Positions 43,674 to 56,059 of a stretch of DNA of 64,000 bases are shown piece after piece. How positions within the stretch are numbered: position 1 is the first letter of the stretch; the number at the start of each line of letters is the position of its first letter. Under the pieces are notes generated by a model. The model worked only from the letters and a program-made list of their open reading frames with translations. It searched no databases and had not been told where the DNA came from. This DNA is from Bryum argenteum (Eukaryota > Streptophyta > Bryopsida > Bryales > Bryaceae). Both the position numbers and the translations under genes were made by a program. The DNA is taken from contig CM073324.1 of assembly GCA_037043015.1 (NCBI GenBank), forward strand, positions 10,747,013 to 10,811,012, written 5' to 3'.

Positions 43674-44582
43674 CCATCGGATTGGAAATGATTTTCTTAT
43701 CGAACATAGCTGCAGAATTGCGCTATTCACGACTTCGGAACTCTGAAAGCGCTTGCCCATGCGCAGCCCGATCGTCGGTGCCTGTTGGCTCCTTGTAACT
43801 TCCAACTTGTATCACTTTGTTTCACTAGCCCCGCGGAAGTCATACATTCTTAGGCTTTCTGGAACAAAATTTGCTCTGTTCCACTCGCAGATCAATTGAC
43901 AAGAAGCAGCTGCCCTGTTCATTACCAACTGGTCAACCGTATTAGCAGCGTTGGCACGAATTTCAGATTTTCCAGAATATATATCGGAACCAACAATCAA
44001 CCGCAAGGCCGAGAAACATGATATAGTCGAAAGTTGGCGCCTCAATGAGATCTTCGCCACATTATTATACTGCATTGCGAGCGTACCGGTACAATTACTT
44101 CTTCAAGTAGTCAGCAGTAAATAGGCCCGCAGTAGCTAGGGCGAGCGCTTTAGGCAACAACAATTGGAGCTACAAAGCTGATTGTTAACCCAGATGTTTC
44201 GATCGCCGAATCAATCTCTCTGTTTCAACTGAGATGTCGAATGAGTCCATTGATTCCATGCGTCCCATTGCATCTGAACTTGTTCGTTGATACATTGCAG
44301 CAAATTGTGATCGCGCTGTTGCCCGATCTTACAATCGGATCGATAAGCGTCATACAGATCAGATAATTGAATGATTTGTGTATTTCAATTATCGTTTGTG
44401 TTTCCGCAAGCACGTAACTTATTGTTCAAACCCTAAATAGCCATGAATCTCTGCTACAGTATTATGTTGATGCATTGCAACGCCAGGACTTACCAGACAG
44501 AGGTGAATCGGCACACTTTTTTTCTAACAACAAGGCTTGATTGAGGCATCGCGTTCCCTGCTTCGTGCTTCGAATCTCGTCG
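43674..44582. other. Spacer between ammonium transporter and GPX-like gene
   Basis: 3' region of the transporter gene and upstream region of the GPX-like gene. No repeat or gene recognised. Confidence 0.45.
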
Positions 44583-45182
44583 ATGGCTGAGGAGGAAGTG
44601 GTTGAAGCAGAGCCTCTTGGCCCGCCATTGGCTCCAATTCATGAGTTCATCGTGAAGGATCAGTTTGGTGAGGACGTGCCGATGAGCAATTACGCAGGCC
44701 AGGTGCTACTTATCGTCAACGTCGCTTCCATCGGCACATTGACAACCCAAAACTACACAGAGCTCACTGCGCTTCATACGAAGTACAGGGATAAACGTTT
44801 TGAAGTTTTGGCCTTCCCCTGCAACCAATTTGGAGCAATGGAGCGTGAGGACCTGGAAACGATCCAAGAATTCGTCACCACGAAGTTCAACGCTGAGTTT
44901 CCCATATTCGACAAGATCAACGTCAATGGTCCTAAGGAGGCGCCACTTTGGACATATTTGAAAGCGCAGCAAAGTGGTGGGATGTTGGGAGATAGCATCA
45001 AGTGGAACTTCACCAAGTTTCTTGTGGACAAGCTGGGCAATGTCGTCGGCCGCTATGCTTGCACCTACACGCCTTTCATGATCGAAGCGGACATCCAAGA
45101 ATGCGTCGACGTTGTGCTGCCTCACGAGATTGAGCCTGAACCCGAACCTGAACCTGAGAAGAAGGGCAAAGGAAAGAAGTAG
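44583..45182 (+). CDS. Glutathione-peroxidase-like protein lacking active-site cysteines
   Basis: A 199-residue single-exon homologue of plant thioredoxin-dependent glutathione peroxidases (thioredoxin fold). The family frame is clear: VLLIVNVAS (41-49), LAFPCNQFG (76-84), KFNAEFPIFDKINVNGP (101-117), WNFTKFLVDKLGNVVGRYA (141-159). The canonical ASKCGLT is ASIGTLT, so the peroxidatic Cys (position 51) is Gly. The resolving Cys expected at about 99 is Thr, and the active-site Gln of the QE motif is Met86. Only Cys80 and a new Cys160 remain; Trp141 and Asn142 are kept. Peroxidase chemistry is therefore unlikely. An acidic N-terminus and an EPEPEPEPEKKGKGKK tail flank the domain. Start 44583 has a good GATGGC context. 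Plant GPX genes normally have several introns; this one has none, suggesting a retrocopy that gained a new role. Confidence 0.85.
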   Translation: MAEEEVVEAEPLGPPLAPIHEFIVKDQFGEDVPMSNYAGQVLLIVNVASIGTLTTQNYTELTALHTKYRDKRFEVLAFPCNQFGAMEREDLETIQEFVTTKFNAEFPIFDKINVNGPKEAPLWTYLKAQQSGGMLGDSIKWNFTKFLVDKLGNVVGRYACTYTPFMIEADIQECVDVVLPHEIEPEPEPEPEKKGKGKK

Positions 45183-45774
45183 CGCGGTCCCCATGGCCTC
45201 CAACTGCATTCCATGCTGTATGTATAGCTCTTAGATCACCCTGTTCCTTGACTTTCTGGATCTTTCTGCCCCTTGGCCGCCCTGAATGAATAGCTTAAGC
45301 ACCTGGCTTTCTGTAAGTCTTACCAATGGTTTCTCCAAATGCTTCATCAGGTTCTTGAGGTGTTAACCTACGTCAATTTCGATTCGAATTCTTGCTGTCT
45401 TAACTCTGAAATGTCTGTTGTCTTAAGTATCATGGTCTGTATTTTCTCCGGCCTTTCTCAGGAAATAATTCGTATGACAGCCGTCTACGAATGTCCTAAG
45501 CATCCTTACAAGAAACATACGCAATGGAGATAGGAGTTGCGATCTGATTGAATCGGGTCACACCGAGTGAAAATGGCTATTCTCGAGATTATTTCGTTTA
45601 ATCCTTTCTGCTTGATTGCTCTGTAGTGCAGAATTCTAGCAAGGGCTACAAATCCTGGTACTATATCATGCTGATGAAGCCTCACGATTATTCTAAACTC
45701 ATCAGCACATGATTGTCAAAACTATTTAGCAGATTAGCTGTTCCTACTTTGCTTCTTCCAAGGTTCCATGTGTG
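45183..45774. other. Convergent 3' spacer
   Basis: Shared 3' region of the GPX-like gene (plus) and the coiled-coil gene (minus). No feature recognised. Confidence 0.45.
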
Positions 45775-48101
45775 CTAATTGCCTTCTTTCCTCTGCGCCT
45801 CGTGCTCCTGCGCTCTCCTCAGCTTTTCAGTTCGTCTGTTGCCTTTCTCTAGTATACATGCGTCGTAGGCCTTGGCCCAAATTTCCTCTTGTGTCTTCCG
45901 TTTCCATTCGCGCTCGTATTTCAGCTTGGCTCTCAACGACTTCCCCTCCTTCTCCAGATAATAAGCTTGGTTCACAGCCGTGGAAGCCAGACTCTTATTT
46001 TTGTAGGTCTCATTCGAGGATTCTCTTGATAGAGTGTCAGTGTCTCGTATCTTTTGTTTAAGTGCCTGCAAGTGCCAGGAATTTGAGCTTGAGTTTCAGG
46101 ACTCCAAGGAGGTCTCTTGGAAGTTACAAAAAGTCTTGAGGTAAATTAAGTTTACCGCAATGTCGTCTTCTTTCTGTTTCTTCCACGCCTTTTGTTCTGG
46201 CAAGATCGTGTCTCTGAGGAGCAGAAACTTCTTATTCTGTGCCGTCAGTTCCTTCAGCAATTTCGCCAACACTCGTTGCTCTTTCTGAATTCTTCGAGCA
46301 TGTTGCGCAGTCGCATCTCTTTGAATGTAAGCCTCCTGCACTCTCAGTCAATTGTCATTCACTTTAGTACGCTTGTCTTGGATATAGATTCTAGACCCCA
46401 CAAGCAAATCTATACGAATTGGGCTTCTTCAATTGTTCCACTCTCAGTAAAACAGGTAAAATGTGACTAAGCTTGATCATTCCTGCTAAAATCTATTAGC
46501 TATCTGTTGACTTATTTTACATAGGTGATACTCAACACCCATTTTGCTGTGTTTTGAATTTTAAATGCGACTTAGATGCTTGAATTCAACATCAATCAGG
46601 TTATAGAATTTGCAAGGATGAAAAGTAGAGATGTTCACAGGCTTACCCGCGTGAGGCAGACTTGGTACCTGTACTTGAGGTTTTGAATAGCCACAGCATG
46701 GTCGGTGATGTTTTCTCCCAGACAAGTTATCTTCATCTTCATACCTGCACAGTGCTTTCTGTTTAGAGAGAGACAAGAATCTGAGAGAGACGCAGTCTTT
46801 CAAGAATGTCCGAAGAGTCCATCAATGGTATTGGAATCAGAGATGAGGAGGTATGCACAAACCTGCTACCTTTGAACTCAAGCGGCTTGCGCCTCCAGTC
46901 CGCGGGGCATTACTTCCGTCGATGCTTTCGATCGCTGCCAGCTTTTCCTCTAGTCGACTGCAACATTGAGGAATGTTACGGCCTCAGCAATTCAAGTGAC
47001 TCTGTCATGTAGCATGGTGGCTGAACCTATCGATTCAACAGTAATGTGGATTCAAGTTGAGTGGCATGGTTCAGGGACTGACTGATGCTGAGCTCGAAGT
47101 TGGTGGATGTGAACTCTGTGAAGCTGGAAGTGATAAGCCTGATCAGCCACCGCATGTTTCAAAGCTTCTAGTTCCTCTACGAACGTTTCTTTATCTACTC
47201 TTTGATAAAACACTAGCTTGCGCGCTCTCGACATCGGAAATGGCGCTCTCGCAGCCGCAGCACAGCTTGTCATTCGCATCATTCGTCGCGAAGTCAAGCT
47301 TGAACCGTTGAAAAACTCTGCACCGAAACCCAGACCGATCTGATTAGAATATTACACTGCAATCCTGAAGAGCCTCCAGGAACTAAGCAATTAAACTATC
47401 ATTGACAATGCGATGCAGGTATCATTCAAAGTGGATGTGCTGACTTTTGTCTCAACTGAGTGAAATTCATGAAAGTAGAGTTATCCTGTAACGTCAATCT
47501 TACTTCTTGTTAGCTTCTCATTAATCTACTGCAAAGAATCGTCGAATCGTCGAGATTTCTAGGTTCAAAACTTTATTCATGAGATAACGGAGAAGGCGTG
47601 AATATGGTGATAGAGCTCACTTTGGATGTCTTCGGTGGAGTTTTGCCATAATGGAGAGCGTTTCGGTGATGTAGCAAGTGCACTGCCCCTGTGAGAGAAG
47701 AGATTCGTGTAGTCTGGAGAGCATGCCCTGCCGGATTTTCTGCACGTTTCGGGGTAAGGTGAGCCCCATCTGTTGAACGATCCCGAGGAAGTCTGTCTGG
47801 AAAAAGTAGGTGTATATTTTGCTGGTGGTGGTACCTCTGGCTTGCTCTTTATCACACTCGTGAACTTGGTTGGGCCGTAATCATACAATGGCCTGGACTT
47901 GTCAGATTCTGGATAACAGGGCCTGTCGAACTTCACCTTCACAGGGATGAGCTTCTCCAGCGAAGTTGGCTTCGATGCTCTTCGCGGCGTCGGCGAAGTG
48001 GGTGCGGACGGTGGGTCCTTTTTGCACGGTCTCACAAACTTTTTCGAAGTTGGCTTATCACCATCTGCTGAACTGGGCCTCCCAAACATCCGCCCCCACA
48101 T
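45775..48101 (-). CDS. Coiled-coil protein of unknown function (six exons)
   Basis: Exons 48101-47621, 47317-47083, 46957-46870, 46730-46647, 46335-46156 and 46065-45775 on the minus strand splice at GT-AG sites in compatible phases to give 452 residues with no stop. The first ~160 residues are basic, Pro/Ser-rich and probably disordered (MWGRMFGRPSSADG, RRASKPTSLEKLIPVKVKF). From about residue 200 on the protein is mostly helical and charged, with coiled-coil pattern (DKETFVEELEALKHAVADQ, RLEEKLAAIESI, DHAVAIQNLKYRYQVCL, KEQRVLAKLLKELTAQNK, KLKYEREWKRKTQEEIW). No catalytic motif. I do not recognise the family; a cytoskeletal or ciliary (sperm) protein is possible in a seed-free plant. The acceptor choice for exons 3 and 4 was guided by phase. 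Confidence 0.7.
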
Positions 48102-49804
48102 CTCTCAACACGGATCGCCTCCAACAACTGCTGCTTAAAGACTTCCTCCGAACCCTCGTTGAAGAGATTTTATCGTTTGACGCATCATTGTTCCTCTTTT
48201 TTCCGATGAGCGGTGTCTACTTCACCAGCGTTGCCACCTTCAAGCTGTCAACGAACATCATGAATGTGTTCCTAGCTCGTAAGACCAACCACATTGTAGC
48301 AGATGTATCTGGATTGGAGATCATTTCATGCAAAGAGAATTTAAGTATGATTCTACATTCAATATTTGGAAGAAGAAGAAAAGTTCACCATGGTCAAGTT
48401 TCTACAACACGTGTAAAGATCATATGTTGGTTCATAGTGAAGAGTTGCTTACCTTTGGAAGTAGTGAAACCTTTGGCGATTCATTTGCACGATACCAAAA
48501 ATATCTCAGAAGGGTCACAAGCTTGTGTGCATCCCTACCTTTGTCTTTTGCACCATTTTTAGCCTTTTATGGTGAATGTAGAAAAAGGACTTGTGCAGTG
48601 GCTTTGTCGATGAACCTTTTTATCACCAAAAGTACACCATTATGTTATATAGAGTATATCTTATGTAACATATACTATACTTAGTAGATTGTATATATGG
48701 TATACCATATTACATATGTATGTAATGATACAAGAGACATGTACTTGCTAGATTTTCCTACTTTACATCTTCCTAAATTGAAAGAATCTTTCTATAATAA
48801 GAGTAAACACTCCAATCATGTAGTGTATATTAAAAGAATGAACAGTAAATAGAAATTTGGTAAGGCATGGTACTTAATGATTAAATTTCTATGTAAGTGC
48901 CCAGTGGCCACGACATAACACTGATTCTCGGACCAGATTTACACCTCCAAGAAATTGCTAAAGGCATGAAAGATATTTGATTCGTACATCTCCATGCATG
49001 TCACAACACACAAATGATGCTCAGACCAAATTTACACTTCCAGTCGAACAAATTGAACAATTCTTAATATTTATATGATTTCCACACGTTGGTTGTTGAT
49101 GGTACTACGTGCACAGATGCATGGTGTTCTTTAAATGCACCATCTGCTTCACAGAAGTACCTCACCACGATTTACGGGATTCATGGAACTAACACTGACT
49201 CCCCTTGTACATCATGCATCATGTTCAAGTCCCTTTATTGCACTGTCTACTTCACCGTAAGTACCTCCCTGCAGATTGCAGATTTTACAGAATGCGTGAA
49301 ACTGAACTCTACTCCTACAAACAAATGATGAGGAACAGACCTAAGCCGATGACATATTTGAGACCCAATCTTCTTTAGTCGCTGCAATCTACTGGCAAGT
49401 GGTACTAAAGTGGTGTCCATTTGATTCATCGGTTGAGTTATGAACTACAATTACTTATCAATTGTAGTGATACAAATCTGTCCCAGAATAGAGCTCTACC
49501 CACATATATTTATATGCTTCACGTGACGAAGGCGTTTTAACTTAATACTCAAACACAGAAACGCTGCGAGAATTCGAGAAACTGTGGGAAGAATCACTTG
49601 TATATTATAGATTATCACATTTTACCTCAAAAGAATGGTGTAAATCTGTCAGCACCAGGCTTCGATCGCAAGCAGCTCAGTGCGCTAAACAGCAAAGCGG
49701 TAGAACATCTTTGCGAGAGGTTCCCTGATTCTTGCAGGCAACTAAGCATGACTGCGACAGATCAGATCCTAAACTAAAAGAAAGAATAAGAAGTTATAGA
49801 TTCT
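48102..49804. other. Intergenic region
   Basis: Upstream region of the coiled-coil gene and 3' flank of GMD. AT-rich from about 48590 with a TATA-rich stretch (48645-48725). Open frames at 48328-48684 and elsewhere have no recognisable similarity or codon bias. No gene called. Confidence 0.5.
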
Positions 49805-51121
49805 TCAAGGTTGTTGGTGAGAATCGATGTATCCGTTGTCCACGAGCACTTTCTCTCGTTTGGCTCGCTCCAAATCGCCCTCCACCATCATGGCTACCAA
49901 CTGCTTGAAGTTCACCTTCGGTTCCCAGCCCAACACCTTCTTCGCCTTCTGCGCCGAGCCTCTCAGATTGTCCACTTCTGAGGGACGGAAGTACCTGAAA
50001 TTCAACCAACAGCAACATCAGAAACACGAAACCCTAAAAAACAGAGTTGGGGAACCAGCAATCATGTGTGGAGGAAGAGGCTCTGACCTTGGGTCGATCT
50101 CGACATGATCCTTCCAGTTGAGCCCCACGTAGCCGAAAGCTTCTTCCAGAAACTCTTCGACAGTGTGAGAATCTTCGGTGGCAAGGACGTAGTCATCGGG
50201 CTTGTCTTGCTGCAACATGAGCCACATGCCCTCCACATAGTCTCCAGCGAATCCCCAATCGCGAGAGGCCTTCAAGTTTCCGAGGAAGAGCTTCTTCTGC
50301 AGACCAATCTTGATGCGCCCAATGGCTCGCGTAATCTTCCTCGTCACGAAATTCTCACCCCGGCGCGGTGACTCGTGGTTGAAGAGAATCCCGTTGCACG
50401 CGAACAGACCGTATGCCTCTCGGTAGTTCACCGTGTAGAAGTGGGCTGCCACTTTCGCTACCGCGTAGGGACTGCGAGGGTGGAACACCGTCGTCTCATC
50501 CTGCGGAGGCGGGGTAGCTCCATACATCTCTGATGATCCAGCTTGATAATACTTCACCTGAACAGAGGCAAACACGTTTCCGTATAATCCATCAGCGAAG
50601 GATCTTCATGTCCTGTGATCGATTCAAGTGATTTACTTCTGACGAGCAGGAATGGAATGGGAGTGCGAGAATGCATTGCGTGATTAATCATGTCGGAAGG
50701 GGTTAGGGCAAGGGGGCTTTACTTGGCGTCCAGTGCTGGCAATGTGGATGCGAACAGCTTCGAGGAGCCTCAGAGCACCAGTACCGACAACATCCGCAGT
50801 GTAATCGGGGTTTTCGAAAGAGACACCGACATGCGACTGGGCGCCCAAGTTGTAAACCTCATCAGGGCAGATGGAGTCCACCCACCTGCGCAGCGACGAC
50901 GCATCGGACAAATCGCCGTAGTGCAGCTTCATGCGGGCGCTGGAATTGTGGGGATCGATGTAAATGTGCTCCAGGCGCTGCGTGTTGAAGTTGGACGATC
51001 GTCGGATGATTCCGTGCACTTCGTAGCCTTTCTTGAGCAGAAACTCGGTCAAGTAAGAACCATCCTGGCCTGTGATGCCCGTGATGAGCGCCTTCTTCAA
51101 TGGAGCATCCTCTGGCGCCAT
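49805..51121 (-). CDS. GMD: GDP-mannose 4,6-dehydratase
   Basis: Three minus-strand exons, 51121-50723, 50557-50088 and 49994-49805, give 352 residues in phase. The enzyme converts GDP-D-mannose to GDP-4-keto-6-deoxy-D-mannose, the first step of GDP-L-fucose synthesis for cell-wall polysaccharides and glycans, in the cytosol. It is a short-chain dehydrogenase/reductase with the NADP-binding motif [14 protein letters not shown] (about residues 11-24), [15 protein letters not shown], the catalytic region SSEMYG and SPYAVAK (Tyr-Lys), [16 protein letters not shown], and the C-terminal [15 protein letters not shown]. The start [10 protein letters not shown] agrees with the short N-terminus of plant GMDs. 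All catalytic residues I can check are present. A long leader with possible introns extends towards 51700. Confidence 0.95.
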
Positions 51122-52167
51122 AGCTACCAGATCCTTTAAAGCTGCAGAACAATACAAAACAGAGAAGAGGAATTTATACTCACACTCACGAGCAGAGATT
51201 GCCCACCTCAGATCGTGAAATGAATGTTTCCTTTCCAGAGAATGCAAGCTGAAAACACTCATATACCGGCGACGAAGGAGAGACAAGAAAACCCGGCGCG
51301 AAATGTGTAGGGTACAGGCAAGAATCGGTAGATCGCTCACCTGTAGGCTTGTGTGCCATGATGTTGCGGTAACGCCGGCGCAATCCAAAAATAACCGCAG
51401 CAAGGAGGGGGGTCTTGGCAAGCGGAGGAGTGAAAATCTCAGATCCAGATCCAATGCGCCGCACACACACGAATGAGGGAAAGAAGTGGTAATGTGGTAT
51501 GCAGTATACGAACTTGCTCTGGGTTGCCAAAAGTCGTCACGACGCGCCCAGGGAATGGGGAATTCGAGGCGGTCACCGCCAAGAGAGACGAACTTACCAG
51601 CTGCACGGGCGTAGAGATGCCCCCACCCTGATCGTGAGTTACCGTACTGCCCCGCTAAAATACTGGTGGATATGCGGTTTATGATCATATGCGTGATTCC
51701 GACTGTAAGGAAGCGCGCGGGATTGGCACTGGCTGGTCTTTCCTTTGGAAAAACGCTAGGTCGCGGTCAACTTCGGTCACCCGCGGCCGCTCAAAGGTGC
51801 CGACGACCACCATGGTCGACGGGCATGCCTTGAATGGCACGCTTGCGATGAACTTCGGTGGATGAATGGTCAACGGGTGGTGGATGAACTTGTAAAACGT
51901 TCATCAAACTTTTGGGAGGAAAGTACAATTAATTTTCTAGCGGACAAGTAGAAATCATTAAATAAACGAGTTTCAAGAAATTTGAACCTAGTAATGCAAG
52001 GTGTATCAAAACCACCGGAGGGTTGTTAAATTTAGCACCCTTTGAATATACACCCTTCCACAGTGCTAAATGGCCTTGCTATATTCTGCCCTTTACAGAA
52101 CTTCATCACACCATAACATAAAATCTAAAGTGCTTAAAATCCAAAAGTTCAAAATGTAAGAGGTTTC
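51122..52167. promoter_or_regulatory. Upstream region of GMD
   Basis: GC-rich to about 51870, consistent with promoter and leader of the minus-strand GMD gene, then AT-rich spacer. No separate gene recognised. Confidence 0.5.
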
Positions 52168-52171
52168 TTAA

Positions 52172-53097
52172 CCCATAAACTACCAGGGTGTTTTGTGAGC
52201 TCCAAACTCCAAAATTGCAATTCCATACCACCTTGTAAACATTGGAGTTTGAGAATATTTTACACTTTTTTGAAACTTTCAACCGTATGATCTTGAAGAG
52301 ATCTATTATCAGAGGTAGTGGCTGAAATTTCAACCGTTGGATCGTAGCCATTTGTAAGATCATAACATTCAAAGTTGATGCAGTTTTCTTTTCAGCAAAC
52401 ATAGTCGACTTTGTGCAAAGGAAAACGTGATGCTTATTACCTTAAACATCTAGCTCATATTTTTTTCCATGTATATAACTAAGTTGGGCATGCCCATGCA
52501 AAATTTTAGACACTCATTTTGCTTTTTGAACCTTCATGCAATTTATTTACTACAAGAAGGTAGAAATCAAGGATTTGGTAAAACATGCACCACGTTTATT
52601 GTATATGGTTTAGGGGAAAAATGAACGGTGAGTATATACCTTCTTGAGTTTGTGAATTTCAAGAAAAAATAAATTTAAAAAATTCTAAAATCTCAAATTT
52701 TGGCAAATTTTGAAAGAAAAAATGGAAATATCACATAAAACTTTGAATCTAGCTCTTGTAATTTTTGAAGGGTGCCCTTGTAGGATTGGTAAAAGTTTCA
52801 ACTTGGGTCACTTGGAAACCTTAGTACAAAATCAATCAAGAAAAGATTTTTTTTTTTTTAAATTCAAAAAAAAGGTAAAAATAAAAAGTTTTTTTCTGCC
52901 CGCCCCAAGGCTGAATACTAAAATTTGCGTTTGAGAACTCCATAGGTGGAGTTTGACTTTGCAAATTTTCCCACATACACCTTGTAGTATAGGGAACATC
53001 CAGTAAAAAATTTAGGCAGAAATATTACTTTTAACATCTTAACTTAGACTGCCCGAAATCGCAAATCTCCTAATCAAAGGCCTTGGTAGTTTAGGCG
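52172..53097 (+). mobile_element. TTAA-family element (926 bp)
   Basis: Flanked by TTAA at 52168-52171 and 53098-53101. The ends CCCATAAACTACCAGGG and CCTTGGTAGTTTAGGCG are inverted with three mismatches in 17. Internally related to 56231-57156. Noncoding. Confidence 0.82.
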
Positions 53098-53105
53098 TTA
53101 ATTCA

Positions 53106-53690
53106 ACCCCTAGCCTCAAAACTGTCAAAGGTGACTAGTGTTAAAATTGCAAAAAAACCTCAAAATTCCCCTTTTGAATGCAAAGTGAAAATTTTCAAAT
53201 CTTGACAAAGTTTCAAGTATGTAACCATAGGATCTAGTAACTCACTTGTATGTAATTATACGTATCAAATCTTGAATTCAAATTCCTTCCCATTTGTGAA
53301 ATTGTAATGTTCAAGTTGGAAAATAAATTCTTTTTTTGTTGTAAAAAGAGTAAGCAATTTTTTGAGGGTCAAAAAGACCATTTTTGGAAGTAGTAACTAA
53401 GGCTCTTGTTCTAAGGTGAATTAAAAATTTGTCTATGCAATTTTCACCCCATGCAACCCATGAAACACAAAGAAATGCTTGATTATTCATGTGGAGGTAT
53501 ATTGAAATTCAAATACAATGACCGGTCTTTGACAATCGAAAGGCATGTGAGAAATTGTAGGATTGGGAATCCAAATTGTGAGATCATGCCTTGCTACCTC
53601 TTCTACATGTACAGAAGACCAAAATTCGGGAAAAATTAAATTTTGAATGTTTGGTGAATTCTCAAAGTTTCTACTATATAATCAAATGAC
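53106..53690 (+). repeat. TTAA-family fragment (29876 type), abutting the previous element
   Basis: Starts AACCCCTAGCCTCAAAA directly after the preceding element and aligns to 29876-30400 (GTATGTAACCATAGGATC, ATTCATGTGGAGGTATATTGAAATTC). The right end is lost. Confidence 0.65.
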
Positions 53691-54940
53691 TTTGGAAGCG
53701 GGCGTGAATAAGTTGTTCATTCGACCTATCCTTGGATGTATGCCCTTGTATCATCACTCCAATGGCGGGACTACTACCCCTCTCGGGGTGAACACTATGC
53801 TATTTTCTACTTAGCCACTAGTGCCTTAGAGATACCCGACATGGTATCCCCCCAAAGGGCTTTGAGGTACCCATACAATGAGGTCCAAGAACCCTCCACC
53901 ATAGTTGGGTGGACTCTAGTGAGATAAAAATGTTCAACAATTGTGATATCATGCATACATGAATTTTGATTTTCACACCAAATACTTGTATCCACATGCA
54001 ACAATCGCAAGTGATCTCATTTAGCAAGAAACAATCATTATGAAAATTATGAAAATTAAATGACCTCCTAGGGTAGTATTGGCCTACAATATACTAATTT
54101 CCCATCTTACAACAAGAGGGAAATACTTTCATTTTCACTTTGTGGATATAATCTCACAAACTGTAAGGAATTTGGATATAAGATTTAGGAATGCTTTACA
54201 TGGGGAGTGAAGGCGAACGAATCTCCAAGCCTGTTCACTCACATTTTTAGCCCAATTGGCTCCATCGGCCACTTGGAGAAAATCAATAAAGTGGGGGCCA
54301 ATTCCCTTATGTGCAAAGCCTTTGTGGCCAATCTAGGAGGAAATACAAATCCATGGGGTCAATTTGTAGTATAAACTACAGTCCATGCTTTTGATTCGTT
54401 CACAGTAAATTAATCTAGTGAAATAATGATTATGTATTGAAATCAAACAACGTCCTCTAAGCCATAGATTGACCTTCCATTTTTGTATCTCCCAACTTTT
54501 GGAGCACAGGTTGTGTCATAACTTCTCCCACACCCATTATAATATAATTTGCCTTGACTCCCAATGTAAACCCCTTCCGACCAATTTCAAGAAATAAACC
54601 AATCGAAATTGAGGAATTTTTCATGAATTGGCCTCATCAACCGCTTGGCCCCTTGTATAAAGCGGCCCTTAATGTATATGTACGTATGAAAGCCAATTAC
54701 TATATCCTACAATTACATGCTTCAAAATAAGCTCAAAACTAAAACAAAATCTCCTTCCATAAAAAGAAGACACTTTTGAGGAAAAACCATATAAATTGGG
54801 CCTTGAATCCATTTGCGGAAACCATATACCACTTATCACTTACTATTTATTAGTACCATATGTGCTTGAACCATATTCACCAACTGTTTACCATTTACCA
54901 TCAAATTGGACTGTTTTATCTAATAGGAAATATCAGTATC
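53691..54940. other. Spacer
   Basis: About 53700-53930 is more GC-rich, with a block AGATACCCGACATGGTATCC, but no gene is recognised. The remainder is AT-rich and featureless to me. Confidence 0.35.
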
Positions 54941-54944
54941 TTAA

Positions 54945-55916
54945 CCCCTAAACGTCCTTGGGGTATTTTTAGCCAAAAACTCATTTTCAAAAAAAGTGAT
55001 ATAGATGAAAATAAAGATAGGCTATTCAGATCTTAACCGTACAAACTTGTAATAGACTTGTAGTAAATCATGTGGGCCAAAACTAGACTCATGGGACCTC
55101 ATAGATTGGGAGATCGTAACGTATTAGTGCGCAAAACAGGCTACAAAATACCATCATTTCCACTTTGAAGTGAAAATACTACCAACATGAAATTTGCAAT
55201 AAAAAAATCACCAACTAGAAAGTTGTTCATCTTCATCTCAAAAGCACTTTTGTACCAAAAAAATTCATCAAAAAAATATCTTGGCTCAAATAGTAGCCTT
55301 CCAATGGTGAAAACTGCCTCAAAATTTACAAAGGAAAAATAGTCCAAAACTAGACCCTTTGCACTCAAATCCATGCCCTATCTTCAATACATCTTCAATT
55401 AGGTTAAGGTTTCTACCACTTAAAATAGACTATGATTGGAATCTATCCCAAAGAATAAAGTCGAAATCTAACGGTGGATGAAGGAGATCTAGCTCCTCAA
55501 AAATCATCCATTTTTTCACTTTTTGCATTGTAGAAACATCATTGCAAATCCACTAGCAAAGTTATTCGGATCAAAAAACTTGCAACTAGAAAGTTGTTAG
55601 AATACATCTAAGATCATACTTATATAAAAAAAAATCATGAAAAACCATTTTTGGTTTTGCATAATTGGCTTGCAATGGTGAAACATGCCCAATGTCTGAA
55701 ATCTCAAAACCAAAAGCTGCTGTCACTAAAATGCATGCCATTAATTCATACTTCATTGTATGGATCTGAAATTTGTACCACACAAACTAGACTTAATTTG
55801 GGACCCAACCCAAGTGATTTCGTCGAAAACGGAGTCTGGATGAAGAAGTTATGGCTCTTCAAAGTTTCTGCCCTTCATCCAAAATGTCGTTTTTCGACAC
55901 TAGGGACGTTTAGGGG
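54945..55916 (+). mobile_element. TTAA-family element with perfect ends (972 bp)
   Basis: TTAA at 54941-54944 and 55917-55920. The left end CCCCTAAACGTCC and right end GGACGTTTAGGGG are perfect inverted repeats. The interior is AT-rich and noncoding, alignable to 1-179 and (inverted) to 36185-37113. Confidence 0.85.
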
Positions 55917-56059
55917 TTAATACCTGTAGAAGATCAATTATATTTAGCCCATGTAAGTTATTCATGACAAAATAAGAAAAAAAATGAAGAAAGAGAAAAA
56001 CCTCTGATTAAAAAATTCTATACACTTACCATTTATCATTTATTCAACATTTGTTCAAC

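Noticed and set aside
48328-48684. 118-codon plus-strand frame upstream of the coiled-coil gene
   Set aside because: No similarity, no codon bias, AT-rich flank; treated as chance.
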